DNA of 64,000 nucleotides from Paraescarpia echinospica (taxonomy: Eukaryota; Annelida; Polychaeta; Sabellida; Siboglinidae), in assembly GCA_020002185.1 (NCBI GenBank), contig CM034536.1:11291406-11355405 (forward strand), read 5' to 3'. The notes below the pieces were generated by a model. It made no database searches, was not told the DNA's origin, and saw only the letters and a program-made list of their open reading frames with translations. Shown in pieces: positions 24,619-33,635 of the stretch. Made by a program: the position numbers and the translations under genes. Every line of letters begins with the position of its first letter. The first letter of the stretch is position 1.

Positions 24619-24810
24619 GCACATCCATTGGTTCGTCAGCTGGTTTCCGCTGCCCCACCAGAACAGTCAGGTGGAGGAGGTGATACAGATGACCGTCTCC
24701 GCTGACCATTCGGACAATCTGCTGCTGTGGCAAAGTCAGAAGCCTAGCACCAGGGGGCGGGGCAAAGACTACCTCTCTGTCGTCCTACATGGCAGCAAGG
24801 TCGTCTTCAG
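24619..24810 (+). pseudogene. Laminin-G domain exon 1
   Basis: Acceptor CAG at 24616-24618 and donor GTCAGT at 24811 bound a 192-base exon. The first residues (G-T-S-I-G) are in one frame. After a shift the rest reads V-I-Q-M-T-V-S, then D-N-L-L-L-W-Q-S-Q and D-Y-L-S-V-V-L-H-G-S-K-V-V-F, the first half of a laminin-G beta-sandwich. It ends in codon phase 2, which matches the start of the next exon. LamG domains bind dystroglycan, heparin or other matrix partners outside the cell. The early frameshift is the only break. Confidence 0.7.
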
Positions 24811-25617
24811 GTCAGTTGGTCGGAACAACTCGTTTCTGGTATTATGTATATCTAGTATATGAGTCGGTTTTCAAATAACTTAATAATCAGGAGGTAATCT
24901 CTGTCGCTTTTAAATATCATCAGCATTAATGTCTTTTGACATCTGAATAATATCTAGTATTTACGTTATTAATTATTGTTGTTTTAGTGTTTGTTATTTT
25001 GTCATATTTTATTAAAAAAACTGATGTATTTGTCTGTGTCTTTTTAATATGTGGGTTCATAAGTGCATGTATTTTATTAGTTTGGGATTACTTGTCGAGG
25101 AAAATAAACTGGACATTGGAATATGAGATTATGAATTATGCATTTCTGCTAAAATCACAAAATTGATGGGACATGACTTACACAGTTATTTTTTGTGTGT
25201 GTACAAAATAGACCTGTGCGACTTAATACCTGGTACGCTGTGGCAGGTCATGTATGAAGTGTTTAGGATATTGATCGGTTATGAACCTTTACGTAGAACT
25301 ACTAATTCTCCAGAACAAAGTAGTGTTTGTGGCATTTTCACTAGATGATGGTCCAAGAATTGTTATTTGAATTAAACTAGATACACATTAAAGAGAACTT
25401 AGTCTGCTGCAAGTATATGCACCTAGATAAATTTGCTACAAGGGTTACTAGATATTATGTAGGCACATAGGACGTCACGCCAGTGCAGTCACATATGTAA
25501 TGAAATAGTAAATTAAGCAGCAAGAAATAAGCTTACTTTGCAGCAAATGTTTAAACAAAGTAAGTTTATTTCTTGCAGTCTAATGGAATCTTGGAGCCAT
25601 GAACAGTATTATATTTA

Positions 25618-25760
25618 TCAACTGGGAAGTAATGTATTGTGTGTTGCTGTGGTTGTAGCTGTGAACTGGGATGTAATGTATTGTGTGTTGCTGCGGTTGT
25701 ATGAACCTGGAAGTGATGTATTGCGTGTTGCTGTGGTTGTAGCTCTGAACTGGAAAGTGG
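25618..25760. repeat. Minisatellite, three units of about 55 bases
   Basis: Unit AACTGGGATGTAATGTATTG followed by a TGTTGCTGTGGTTGTA block repeats about three times with a few substitutions, producing parallel repeats in the translated frames. Confidence 0.8.
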
Positions 25761-26377
25761 CCCAGCCAACATCAGCTTGGTGGACTGAATAGATGACGGA
25801 CGCCCACACACCATCACCATTAGAAGGTAACATAACATGATGCCATTATGTGGTTGTGGGGTCAACATGTATTTTGTGGACTTTTTGTTAACAAACTAAC
25901 TGTGACCATCATAACATATAATCAGTCACTTTATGTGTGACATCAGATGTACATTTTCTTAACTTGTCAACTTGAAATGATGGACATTGTGAGGTAAGCA
26001 TGTTCTCACCTTGATAAAACATGGTGAGGATATATTTTAACAGTCCTTAACAATCTCTACAAATTATTACTTCTCATCAATGATTCTGTTTTCCCATAGT
26101 TCGATTCCAGTGATGTGTCACTTATTTTAATAAAACAAAATAGGTTTGAATATCTGTTATGTGCAAAATGGTGGCAACTGAAGACTCCAGTTAGAAAATG
26201 GTGATGCAAGATTCCCAACATTTAAACTGATTTTATATCATATTAATAGCTAATTATACATCATACTTTAACCGATATGAATTTTAAAGCATTTTTCATT
26301 TAAAAAATTAAACCCAGGTATTTGTGATATTAGCTATGGTATGAGTAGATGAATATGGACGATGTTGTTGACTTCAG

Positions 26378-26481
26378 GACTGGGAGGAAAGGAAGTCTTG
26401 AGATCAACGGATTCAGCTTTGTACAGGGAGAATCTTGGGGAGTATTACGCATGCCGAACACATGCAGCAACATGTAGATGG
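26378..26481 (+). pseudogene. Laminin-G domain exon 2 (in-frame TAG)
   Basis: Acceptor CAG at 26375-26377 and donor GTAAGT at 26482. The first base completes the codon split by exon 1. The frame reads T-G-R-K-G-S-L-E-I-N-G, then G-E-S-W-G-V-L-R-M-P-N-T and a TAG before the last residues. This is the middle of a laminin-G domain, where R-x-G-R-x-G-x-L and L-N-T-x-x-x-x-Y-V-G are usual, and the TAG falls where the aromatic residue is expected. The exon spanning the segment between the two LamG parts was not found. Confidence 0.7.
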
Positions 26482-27129
26482 GTAAGTCTCACAAATATCT
26501 TGTACTTAAAAATGTAGCATGGAACAGTCAAAGAAAACATGCATGGCATTGCATACAACTGTCCCAAGTTATGCAATCTTAATTAAATGTCTCATAAAAA
26601 ACACTTCTTGAAACTGTGTCTTGCGTCTGTGTAGGTAGCGCCATATGGCACACAAAATACCAAACTAAGCACTTGGTTTCATACATAACCGTGAAAACGA
26701 TCACCATAAAAATAACCATGTTATTTTTTCTGATGGTCCAATATTGTTGTTAGTCTGTGTAATAATTGATGTATTCACTATGTCGCGGTTTTGTTTACAT
26801 CACAATTGAATTTTGCACGTGACCTCCGTCAAGCTCTGCTTTGCCAACAATGTTTTTAATGGTTATATATACGTGAATTATATCTCATAAATCAAACATT
26901 CCCACACACAGTTGTCACTTTACAAACTTTGCCTTATGTTTTTGCCATAAAGAAATACTTTTGTGACCAGAATTTCAACCAAATATTCGATGGAATGTCC
27001 GAACCCACCTCATGTTTTCTGATGACTTGACGGAGGTTTTGCTAGGCAACAGGTCAAGTGATGGATAGGTTAATTGTAACGTGTTCGGCCAGTGTTGCCA
27101 GAAGGTTGACAGTGGTTGTTGTGCTTCAG

Positions 27130-27260
27130 GCAGCGTGCCTAACCTAAACGGCATGACATTCAGCCAGCACGAGAAGATACTGGAGGGTTGTGTCGGCAAC
27201 TTGGGTTGTGTCGGCATCCAGGGCAAGGGACCCCTTGACCTCACCGCTGACGCTGTCGGG
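27130..27260 (+). CDS. Laminin-G domain exon 3
   Basis: Acceptor CAG at 27127-27129. Codon phase continues from exon 2 (G split as G/GC). Reads V-P-N-L-N-G-M-T-F, then E-G-C-V-G-N-L, and I-Q-G-K-G-P-L-D-L-T-A-D-A-V-G, the closing part of a perlecan/agrin-type LamG domain. The most natural end is the donor GTATGC at 27261. An in-frame duplication of about 18 bases (GGTTGTGTCGGCA twice, 27187-27222) inserts extra residues in the E-G-C-V-G-N-L loop. This exon has no stop. Confidence 0.7.
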
Positions 27261-27344
27261 GTATGCTATGGCGCCCTAACACCCCTCATTGCTGCGGACG
27301 TGCAGTTGCTACAGTGTATCTTCGGGCTACGCAGAACCAACAAA

Positions 27345-28738
27345 GTAAAACTCCTACATTGTATATATCTCTAAATTATTCTTGCTTTTTTATGTTTGGG
27401 GGCCAGTGCTTCAGACAGTTTTTCTTAAACAGTACATATATTATTTTGTCAGCTTTCCGAAAAAAATTATATATCTCGGCTGGTTGATATTTTATTTGAA
27501 ACTTATTAACAGAACAAGAAGAACAAGAAAGGTTATTCGGCTGGTTGATATTTGGAACAAAAGCACAGTTTTGTTGTTATCTGGTTGGAAAATGTCTATG
27601 ATAAAAAGATCTGTTATATGACTGATGAAATTATTATGTATCGGAAATCGTGAGAAGTGGCAAACAAAATGTCATGAAAGTGGATGCCTATGCAGCAGGA
27701 AGGGAGATGTTGGACTATTGGTCGGTTGGTTTTGCTGGGCCTGATGCTGTAATAGGAAATACTGAAGAGTAGATATTGACTTAGGCAGCAGAGCCAAGTC
27801 AACCAAAATATAAACAACCGCTGTATTTTCAATGTTGCCAACATAATCTAGACACTGTATACTTGTGTGTAGCTACAGTGATATGAAAGGTCTATGGGAA
27901 ACAAGAGGTTAACTAATGTCTCAATGGATTGTACCATTAGCCTGCAGATATGAATTCTTTGTAATTTTACTTGATTCGTACACATTTTTTAGCAGTTAAA
28001 TGTTGTCCTTGAATGTCCAAGGGCAGATTCACAAAGCAATGTTAATATGATGGAGAGATAAGGTAGTTATGTGCAATAGTACCACTAGATCATGCTAACA
28101 GAAGTGATGGTCTGATACAAAGTATTTATTGAGTGCAAATGCCAAATATGCCAAGTACTTATTGAATATTTTTCCACACAGAAACAGAGCTTTAGGGGAA
28201 AGAAACCTAAGTGATGTATTTTATTAGAATGTGCAACATTTCACATGTCCCATGCCTGTTTTTGTAGTTTTGTAGAGTTGGATGAACCGTGTGTGGTTTA
28301 ATGATATATATGTTCAAAATACAGCATTGTTACCTTATATTTTAGATGCCAGTATGTTATAATGAAAATGTCAAAAGCGCATGGTAAAGAAATGTTAGGT
28401 TTTCGTAGTAAATTATTTAAAGAATTATTGACATGCTCATCTAGCTGTGGATATCTGACCTGGTGAAAACTGGATGCTCATTGGTTCCAAGATGAACACA
28501 GTTTTTGGTGTGTAGATCTACATTTAGCTGGGTAATGTTTGGTTTTTGTTCATATTGGGGGTAATGGGCAAAGTTCACATGATTCAAGTATGTATACTCT
28601 CAATAGTAACTTGTGTATTATTTATTTTTATATAAAGAAACACAAATGTTTCCTCAAGAAGAACATTATTTTGTTATTCCCTAACTTGAACATGTATGAA
28701 ACATTTGACATTCAGTAACACTGTCTCTTGAAACTTGT
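27345..28738. other. No further exons recognised
   Basis: AT-rich sequence between the last LamG exon and the LTR retrotransposon. GGCTGGTTGATATTT is repeated at 27478 and 27539. No coding motif seen. Confidence 0.45.
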
Positions 28739-29005
28739 TGTGGTAAAGAGCGAACGGGTAATTAGTGGTAACTTACGTGGCTCGCTCTTTATGTTCGGTT
28801 GCTGCGTTGCGTTCTGTGGTCGCCGTTGATCCTGAGCCAGCACATCGGAAGTATGATGTCTTGCTCGGGTGGATCGGTGTGGCGCTCTTGGGTATGGGTG
28901 TGGTTGGGGTTTATATACAGGGCAGGGGTATTGGTGTGCAGTGGTGTGTGCAAGGGGTAGTGGGTGGGTGTCGATGAGCAGTGCTACCATCTGGTGACTA
29001 CCACA
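28739..29005 (-). repeat. 3' LTR of the Gypsy element
   Basis: Begins TGTGGTA and ends TACCACA, a perfect 7-base terminal inverted repeat with canonical TG...CA ends. A TTTATA motif near 28910 is a candidate promoter element only if read on the plus strand. Differs from the other LTR at the fifth base and by one G in CTTGGG. Confidence 0.93.
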
Positions 29006-29018
29006 TTCCTCCCTCCTT
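29006..29018 (-). promoter_or_regulatory. Polypurine tract
   Basis: On the minus strand AAGGAGGGAGGAA lies directly against the 3' LTR, the expected position of the plus-strand DNA primer of an LTR element. Confidence 0.85.
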
Positions 29019-29372
29019 ATGACGTTTGATCGCCAACCATATATTCAATTTGAACTCCATTTTAAAACTTAATATAACTATGTAAGTAATAATTAACAAT
29101 TTTGTTGATCCAACAACCTAGTCAATTTAATAAACCAATTAATTTAATAATCGTTAAATAAGTATACAACGTGTATAATGAACGTATTACCAGTGATTGT
29201 TATGGACAGGGTTAGTACTATAAACATTCAAAAACTAAAACTCTTCATAACATAGTAATGTGGTGGGCAACGAAATGTTGTTGCACTAGTCTTATTTGAC
29301 CAGGCAGTGCAAGTGCAGGGTTCTGTTGACAGCATAAGGGGGCTGATGCCCGGCTGTCGTGATATTTGCATT
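29019..29372 (-). other. 3' noncoding region of the Gypsy element
   Basis: AT-rich sequence between the TatD stop and the polypurine tract. No coding potential. Confidence 0.7.
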
Positions 29373-29996
29373 CTATACCTTATAAAACGCTTGTGCGTTG
29401 AGGGTGGCCACGCGAAGCACTACCCAGCTTGGCAGATTGCGTAGTGCTGCAATGTACCGTGCCTGATGCACCAGCTCATATGGGTGTCCGTTGTTATGAC
29501 CCCGTGGTGACAACAGGGGGGCATCTGTTTCCAACACCAGTCGGTATAGGTCGATCTGTCGTGCCAGTTCGCTAAATCCTGGCGCGGACACCGACTTGTT
29601 GGTGATTCCAAAGACACTGTTGGTAAACTGCCGTACCCACTGCCTGTAGTCTGCCAGACTACCGGTGAAACAGTGCACATGTATAAACTGGCGTTGATGT
29701 GTGTGCTTTTCTAGTATTGCCAGAGCTTCGCACATGACACTCGAGAAAGGAACGCGTGCGTTCCCACGCAGGTGGAGAACCAGCGGCTTTTCCAACTCCT
29801 TAGCCAAGGCAATATGCTTTTCTAGCAATAGTCGTTGGCTGGGAAGCGAATGTAGTGGCTCCGTATAATCGAGGCCACATTCGCCTATCGCCGCGCAGTC
29901 AGGACTGCAGATCTTGGCTTGCACCCTGTCCCATGATTCACTATCAAGCGACTTTGCCAGTCGAGGGTGAACACCGTATGTGGTTTTTATAACCAC
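29373..29996 (-). CDS. TatD-family metallonuclease, C-terminal two thirds (accessory ORF of Gypsy element)
   Basis: The frame contains the ordered TatD motifs: Y-G-V-H-P near residues 7-11, I-G-E-C-G-L-D-Y with Glu39, P-L-V-L-H-L-R with His75, H-V-H-C-F-T-G with His108, and L-E-T-D-A-P with Asp158, then the closing N-A-Q-A-F-Y. These Glu, His, His and Asp positions are the metal ligands of TatD DNases, TIM-barrel enzymes with 3'-5' exonuclease/AP endonuclease activity. The missing N-terminal D-x-H-x-H strand is encoded upstream in another frame; the join lies at a five-C run (30017-30021, plus strand). It sits downstream of integrase, a place where gypsy elements do not normally carry a nuclease. 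Confidence 0.85.
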   Translation of the reverse strand: MVIKTTYGVHPRLAKSLDSESWDRVQAKICSPDCAAIGECGLDYTEPLHSLPSQRLLLEKHIALAKELEKPLVLHLRGNARVPFSSVMCEALAILEKHTHQRQFIHVHCFTGSLADYRQWVRQFTNSVFGITNKSVSAPGFSELARQIDLYRLVLETDAPLLSPRGHNNGHPYELVHQARYIAALRNLPSWVVLRVATLNAQAFYKV

Positions 29997-31621
29997 CGTC
30001 TGATGACTGACGGTGACCCCCTTATGACTGGTCGCAACCAGTCGTCTGGAAAGACGCGGTTATCCACCACTGCGGTGAGGCTGACCTTACTATCACCTCG
30101 CCAGAGGGAGAAGGCCGTTTCCCACGCTGGGACAGGTTCCGTGATAAAATCAAATGGAACAGCAGTTCTCTCCTGGGTCCCTGTCTCCTGGTGTTTCCTC
30201 GCCCTCGTCTCCCTAGCCTGCAGTAATTGTAGGTGGCAGTGGGCATCCATGGCGAACTCCGTTATAATGGGAGTCTGATGTAGTGAGGCAGACGGGACTA
30301 GCCATTCCCTGAAGATGTCCTGCTTATGGGGTGGCATCTCCGCCAACATCCTGCCCATGCTGTCCCAGTTGAGGAGCGCCACTGGGTGATTGGGTGGACT
30401 CAGCTGGATGTTGACGGCAGCGATAGGTCGGCCTATCATCTCAGCTACTTCGGCTAGCATGACCCGCATGGCCATGTTAGATCGGGAACCTTGCTTTGGG
30501 TACCATCCTCTCTTTCTAAATAGGACGACTAGTTCCTCAAATGTGTGAATGAGGGCCATTCTCCGTGTACTCTCGAGGAGTTCGATCATGGAGTATGCCC
30601 ACCTAGCAAAATGTGGGGCAAACTCTCCTTTTTGCCTATCCTCCACAGAATGTTCGGCCAGATGCGCCCGTAGGGGAGGTATGGCGCCAAACTGCTGCTC
30701 ACACAGCCAGCAAGCCGTATCCGGATGGAAATGCCAAGGTAAATGTGTTACCTCGACATGGAGTCGCATGCAATTGGTGGTTACGTTACACACGGTGCAC
30801 TTTCCTAGCCCAGCTTGCACCCTTCTCCTCTTTCTGGGTGGGGGCATTTCGGCAGTAGACGACGCATGTTGCGTCGCCTCACACCCCCTCCGTCGTGACA
30901 AAGTTTTCTGTTGTGAAGGTGCTGGTGGTAACTGTGGACTGTTGTCCGCCACCGTGTCACATCCATCATTAAAGGAGACGGGGAGTGGGGGGTGGGGGGC
31001 CTGTGATTTCTGGCCCCTGTTTCGTCGCCGCCATCGCTTGCCGAATACTATAGGGGGGGCCCTGGCCTCGAGGTCTCTGGCCCCTTCTCCCGTGACAGAA
31101 CTATTGTCTGTCGCCGCTGGGGTTACCCCTGTGCATATGGTGCGTACTAGTGGCGGTGGTGCAGGAAAATTGTGTATGGTGCGTTGGGGTGGTGTCCCTG
31201 TGTATAGGGATGACGTGGTAGGGATGGTCGCGTGGGTATTCTGTAGCAGAATTGGGGTTCGTGCGAGGGGTAGTGCATGGATATTTTGATTCGCTGGTAT
31301 CTCCGTGTATAGAGGTGACGTGGTAGGGGTGGTTGTATTGGTATTCGGTAGCCAAATTGGCACCCTGGCACCTTGCACTACTTGGGCGTATGTGGGGGGC
31401 GGACGTGTGTGGGCAATGGCGTCTAATGACACCTGCACGCCACCCAGTGTCACATGTGGCACCAAGTTGCCTTGTGCTGCGTTCACTAGGTGCTGGAGGT
31501 CGCCCAGTGCGGCAGTCCGAATAGAGACTGACTGGGTTGTTGGCCGATTTTTGGGCCTCCAGTTCCTGACAGGGCTAATGGTACCATCAGTATCGGTGGC
31601 ACCCATCTGTAACATAAGCAT
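29987..31621 (-). CDS. Gypsy third ORF: C2H2 zinc-finger protein leading into TatD N-terminus
   Basis: 544 codons from ATG 31621. Residues 1-240 are Pro/Thr-rich and low in structure. Basic clusters at 195-200 and 261-267 (K-R-R-R) look like nuclear localisation signals. Two C2H2 fingers follow, C275-C278-H288-H293 and C304-C307-H320-H324, then a helical region of about 110 residues. At 457-463 M-D-A-H-C-H-L starts, the first metal-binding strand of a TatD nuclease. The frame then runs out at a stop, and the rest of TatD is in the frame starting at 29996. The start lies 12 bases past the likely end of pol. Together it looks like one protein: a DNA- or RNA-binding front end fused to a nuclease, broken by a single indel. 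Confidence 0.8.
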   Translation of the reverse strand: MLMLQMGATDTDGTISPVRNWRPKNRPTTQSVSIRTAALGDLQHLVNAAQGNLVPHVTLGGVQVSLDAIAHTRPPPTYAQVVQGARVPIWLPNTNTTTPTTSPLYTEIPANQNIHALPLARTPILLQNTHATIPTTSSLYTGTPPQRTIHNFPAPPPLVRTICTGVTPAATDNSSVTGEGARDLEARAPPIVFGKRWRRRNRGQKSQAPHPPLPVSFNDGCDTVADNSPQLPPAPSQQKTLSRRRGCEATQHASSTAEMPPPRKRRRVQAGLGKCTVCNVTTNCMRLHVEVTHLPWHFHPDTACWLCEQQFGAIPPLRAHLAEHSVEDRQKGEFAPHFARWAYSMIELLESTRRMALIHTFEELVVLFRKRGWYPKQGSRSNMAMRVMLAEVAEMIGRPIAAVNIQLSPPNHPVALLNWDSMGRMLAEMPPHKQDIFREWLVPSASLHQTPIITEFAMDAHCHLQLLQARETRARKHQETGTQERTAVPFDFITEPVPAWETAFSLWRGDSKVSLTAVVDNRVFPDDWLRPVIRGSPSVIRRWL

Positions 31622-31632
31622 TGCAATTACGG

Positions 31633-31848
31633 TTAGTCGTCATACCTGCAGGGTCGATTGATGAGTCGACCCCCGCGGGTAATTCGCGGGATTTTCCCCT
31701 GTGAGGTGGTCATTTCCAATTCTCGCCTGATTAGTGGTTGATTAGCGTTGAACAATGACTCAACCCAGTCTAGCGGATCATCAATGGGCGTGACCTCGGT
31801 GGGAGGCTCACCCAAATTGAGGATTGCCTGTCGTTGCCTCTTACCCAT
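31633..31848 (-). CDS. C-terminal tail of pol in a shifted frame
   Basis: The integrase frame loses sense after residues R-D-I-P-L. From 31848 a different frame reads through I-D-D-P-L-D-W-V-E-S and ends R-G-G-R-L-I-N-R-P-C-R-Y-D-D, the kind of basic R-x-P-x-R-Y ending usual at gypsy polyprotein termini. The switch point is a G run at 31850-31854 (plus strand), so a one-base indel explains it. True pol end is therefore probably 31633. Confidence 0.65.
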   Translation of the reverse strand: MGKRQRQAILNLGEPPTEVTPIDDPLDWVESLFNANQPLIRRELEMTTSQGKIPRITRGGRLINRPCRYDD

Positions 31849-32981
31849 AGGGGGATATCACGGTCGTCGCATACCCGAAGCTTGTCATGGTGCTTCACGT
31901 ATTCCCGCTTACGACCCGCGATACGGTATAAGAAACGCGACACTACTTTCGTAATTACAAATGGTCCCTTCCATATTGGGAGTAATTTCTTACTTTGCCC
32001 CCGTATTGTCCCAGAGTTACGGATATACACTAGGTCACCCACATCAAACGTTCTTTCTCGAATTGGGGCTCGGGTGTCATAATCTTTCTTCTGACGGTTT
32101 TGTGCCATGCGTAGATTATTCCGTGCTGCAACAGAAGCTGTCCGGATTTTCTCAACCAAATCCTTGAGATAATTAGCCGGTGATTGTCGCATGGAATTTA
32201 CGTTAGGAAGCCCGAATAGGATCTCCTCAGGCATGCACACTTCTCGTCCTAATAGCAACATATTTGGTGTGAATCCGGTATTTCGATTCACCGTGGCTCG
32301 TAGGCTCATCCCCAGTGTAGCCAGGTGTTCGTCCCATTGGGACATCTTATCAGTAAGATAACACCTGATAAAGGAGAGAACCATTTGGTTTTGTCGCTCT
32401 ACTTGACCATTGGAACAGGGTCGGTAGGGTGTTGTCCTAGTCTTTTCGACTTGCATTAACTTACACAAATCTGTGAACAATTGGCTATCAAAATTCCTGC
32501 CCTGGTCGGTGTGTACCTGTAGGGGGGCGTCATATCTGGTAATCCATTGTTCAAAGAACGTCTTAGCTGTTATTTCAGCTGTTTGTTCAGGCAGTGCATG
32601 TAGCTCTAGCCAACGGGTAACTTGATCCAGGATCATAAGTACGTACTTATTCCCAGATTCGCTCGTTGTAAATGGCCCTAGAATATCTAAATGTACACGT
32701 TCCCCAGGGATCCCCGCCTGGTAATGGAGCAACTGTGCACGCTGTGGTCGTCCCACTTTGTTAATGTGGCATACCGCGCAAGTGTCCACAAACAATTGGC
32801 AGTCCCGGCGCATACAGGGCCAGAAAAAACTTTTCCCTAGTTTTGCGAAGGTTTTATCTCTTCCCCAATGTCCTCCAATGCGATTATCGTGGATCATTTG
32901 GAGGACTTCCTGTCTCATTGATTGAGGTACTATTAACTTTAATGTATGGGGACCAGTCTCTTCCTCCCAACAATAATACAA
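31770..32981 (-). CDS. Gypsy integrase
   Basis: Zinc-binding HHCC domain: His31, His38, Cys68, Cys71. Catalytic core with the D,D-35,E triad: Asp99 in H-L-D-I, Asp159 in H-T-D-Q-G, and Glu195 in N-G-Q-V-E-R-Q. C-terminal GPY/F-type module W-K-G-P-F near residue 340. The enzyme inserts the cDNA into host chromosomes. It is in the same frame as RNase H upstream, separated by an in-frame TAA at 32997-32999, so it is really part of one pol polyprotein. No chromodomain is seen. Confidence 0.92.
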   Translation of the reverse strand: MYYCWEEETGPHTLKLIVPQSMRQEVLQMIHDNRIGGHWGRDKTFAKLGKSFFWPCMRRDCQLFVDTCAVCHINKVGRPQRAQLLHYQAGIPGERVHLDILGPFTTSESGNKYVLMILDQVTRWLELHALPEQTAEITAKTFFEQWITRYDAPLQVHTDQGRNFDSQLFTDLCKLMQVEKTRTTPYRPCSNGQVERQNQMVLSFIRCYLTDKMSQWDEHLATLGMSLRATVNRNTGFTPNMLLLGREVCMPEEILFGLPNVNSMRQSPANYLKDLVEKIRTASVAARNNLRMAQNRQKKDYDTRAPIRERTFDVGDLVYIRNSGTIRGQSKKLLPIWKGPFVITKVVSRFLYRIAGRKREYVKHHDKLRVCDDRDIPLWVRGNDRQSSIWVSLPPRSRPLMIR

Positions 32982-32996
32982 GACCCCATCCTCTAT

Positions 32997-33632
32997 TTAC
33001 AGTCGATCCCTATTATTCCATAACTTGCGGGTACCCACACCTTGGAGTTGTAAATCGTTTTGTGTAGGGGGCTCCCCTTCTAACCAGGTGATTACGGGTC
33101 GTAATTCAGTGTCTTGCATTTGGGACTTTCGTAATTCCTGTGAGCTGTATTGGTGCATGTAGTTTGGGCCAGTTTGTTTCTCCCCCATTATACCATTAAC
33201 TTCACTGGATACATTGAGTTGTCTTGTTGCTAATGGTACTACATAGTCAATTTCTTTCTCGAACGTTCCCCACTGGTTGTGTAGTTTTGTACAATATGTA
33301 CAGCCACCACAAGGTAGAGAACTAAGTTCTTGGCCAGCTTCATAACAATTGCATATTTCATGTTCTTCTGGTATTCTTGATAATGCATCGGCATTGGAAT
33401 GTCTAACCCCAGGTCTGTGTTGGATAGTCATGGAGTACTGAGACAATTCCTCCAGCCACCTACCAAGCTGGCCTACAGGGTGTTTGAAGCGAAATAACCA
33501 CGTGAGTGACCCATGATCTGTCCTTATAGTAAACTCACGGCCAAGCAGGTAGTGTTTGTAATGGCGTGTGAACATTACTATAGCCAGCAATTCCTTACGT
33601 GTGGTGCAGTACCGTTGTTGTATTGGCGTCAA
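32997..33632 (-). CDS. Gypsy RNase H, C-terminal part
   Basis: Starts directly after an in-frame TAA (33636-33638) in the same frame as the reverse transcriptase ORF. Reads Y-C-T-T-R-K-E-L-L-A-I-V, then T-D-H-G-S-L-T-W-L, and N-A-D-A-L-S-R, the second half of the gypsy RNase H, including the catalytic Glu and Asp positions. RNase H removes the genomic RNA during cDNA synthesis. A linker to integrase contains a C-rich patch (C-N-C-Y, then C-G-G-C-T-Y-C). Ends at TAA 32997. Confidence 0.9.
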   Translation of the reverse strand: MTPIQQRYCTTRKELLAIVMFTRHYKHYLLGREFTIRTDHGSLTWLFRFKHPVGQLGRWLEELSQYSMTIQHRPGVRHSNADALSRIPEEHEICNCYEAGQELSSLPCGGCTYCTKLHNQWGTFEKEIDYVVPLATRQLNVSSEVNGIMGEKQTGPNYMHQYSSQELRKSQMQDTELRPVITWLEGEPPTQNDLQLQGVGTRKLWNNRDRL

Positions 33633-33635
33633 GGT

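Noticed and set aside
30549..31289. 246-codon plus-strand frame
   Set aside because: Lies antisense to the zinc-finger/TatD ORF and has no motif of its own.
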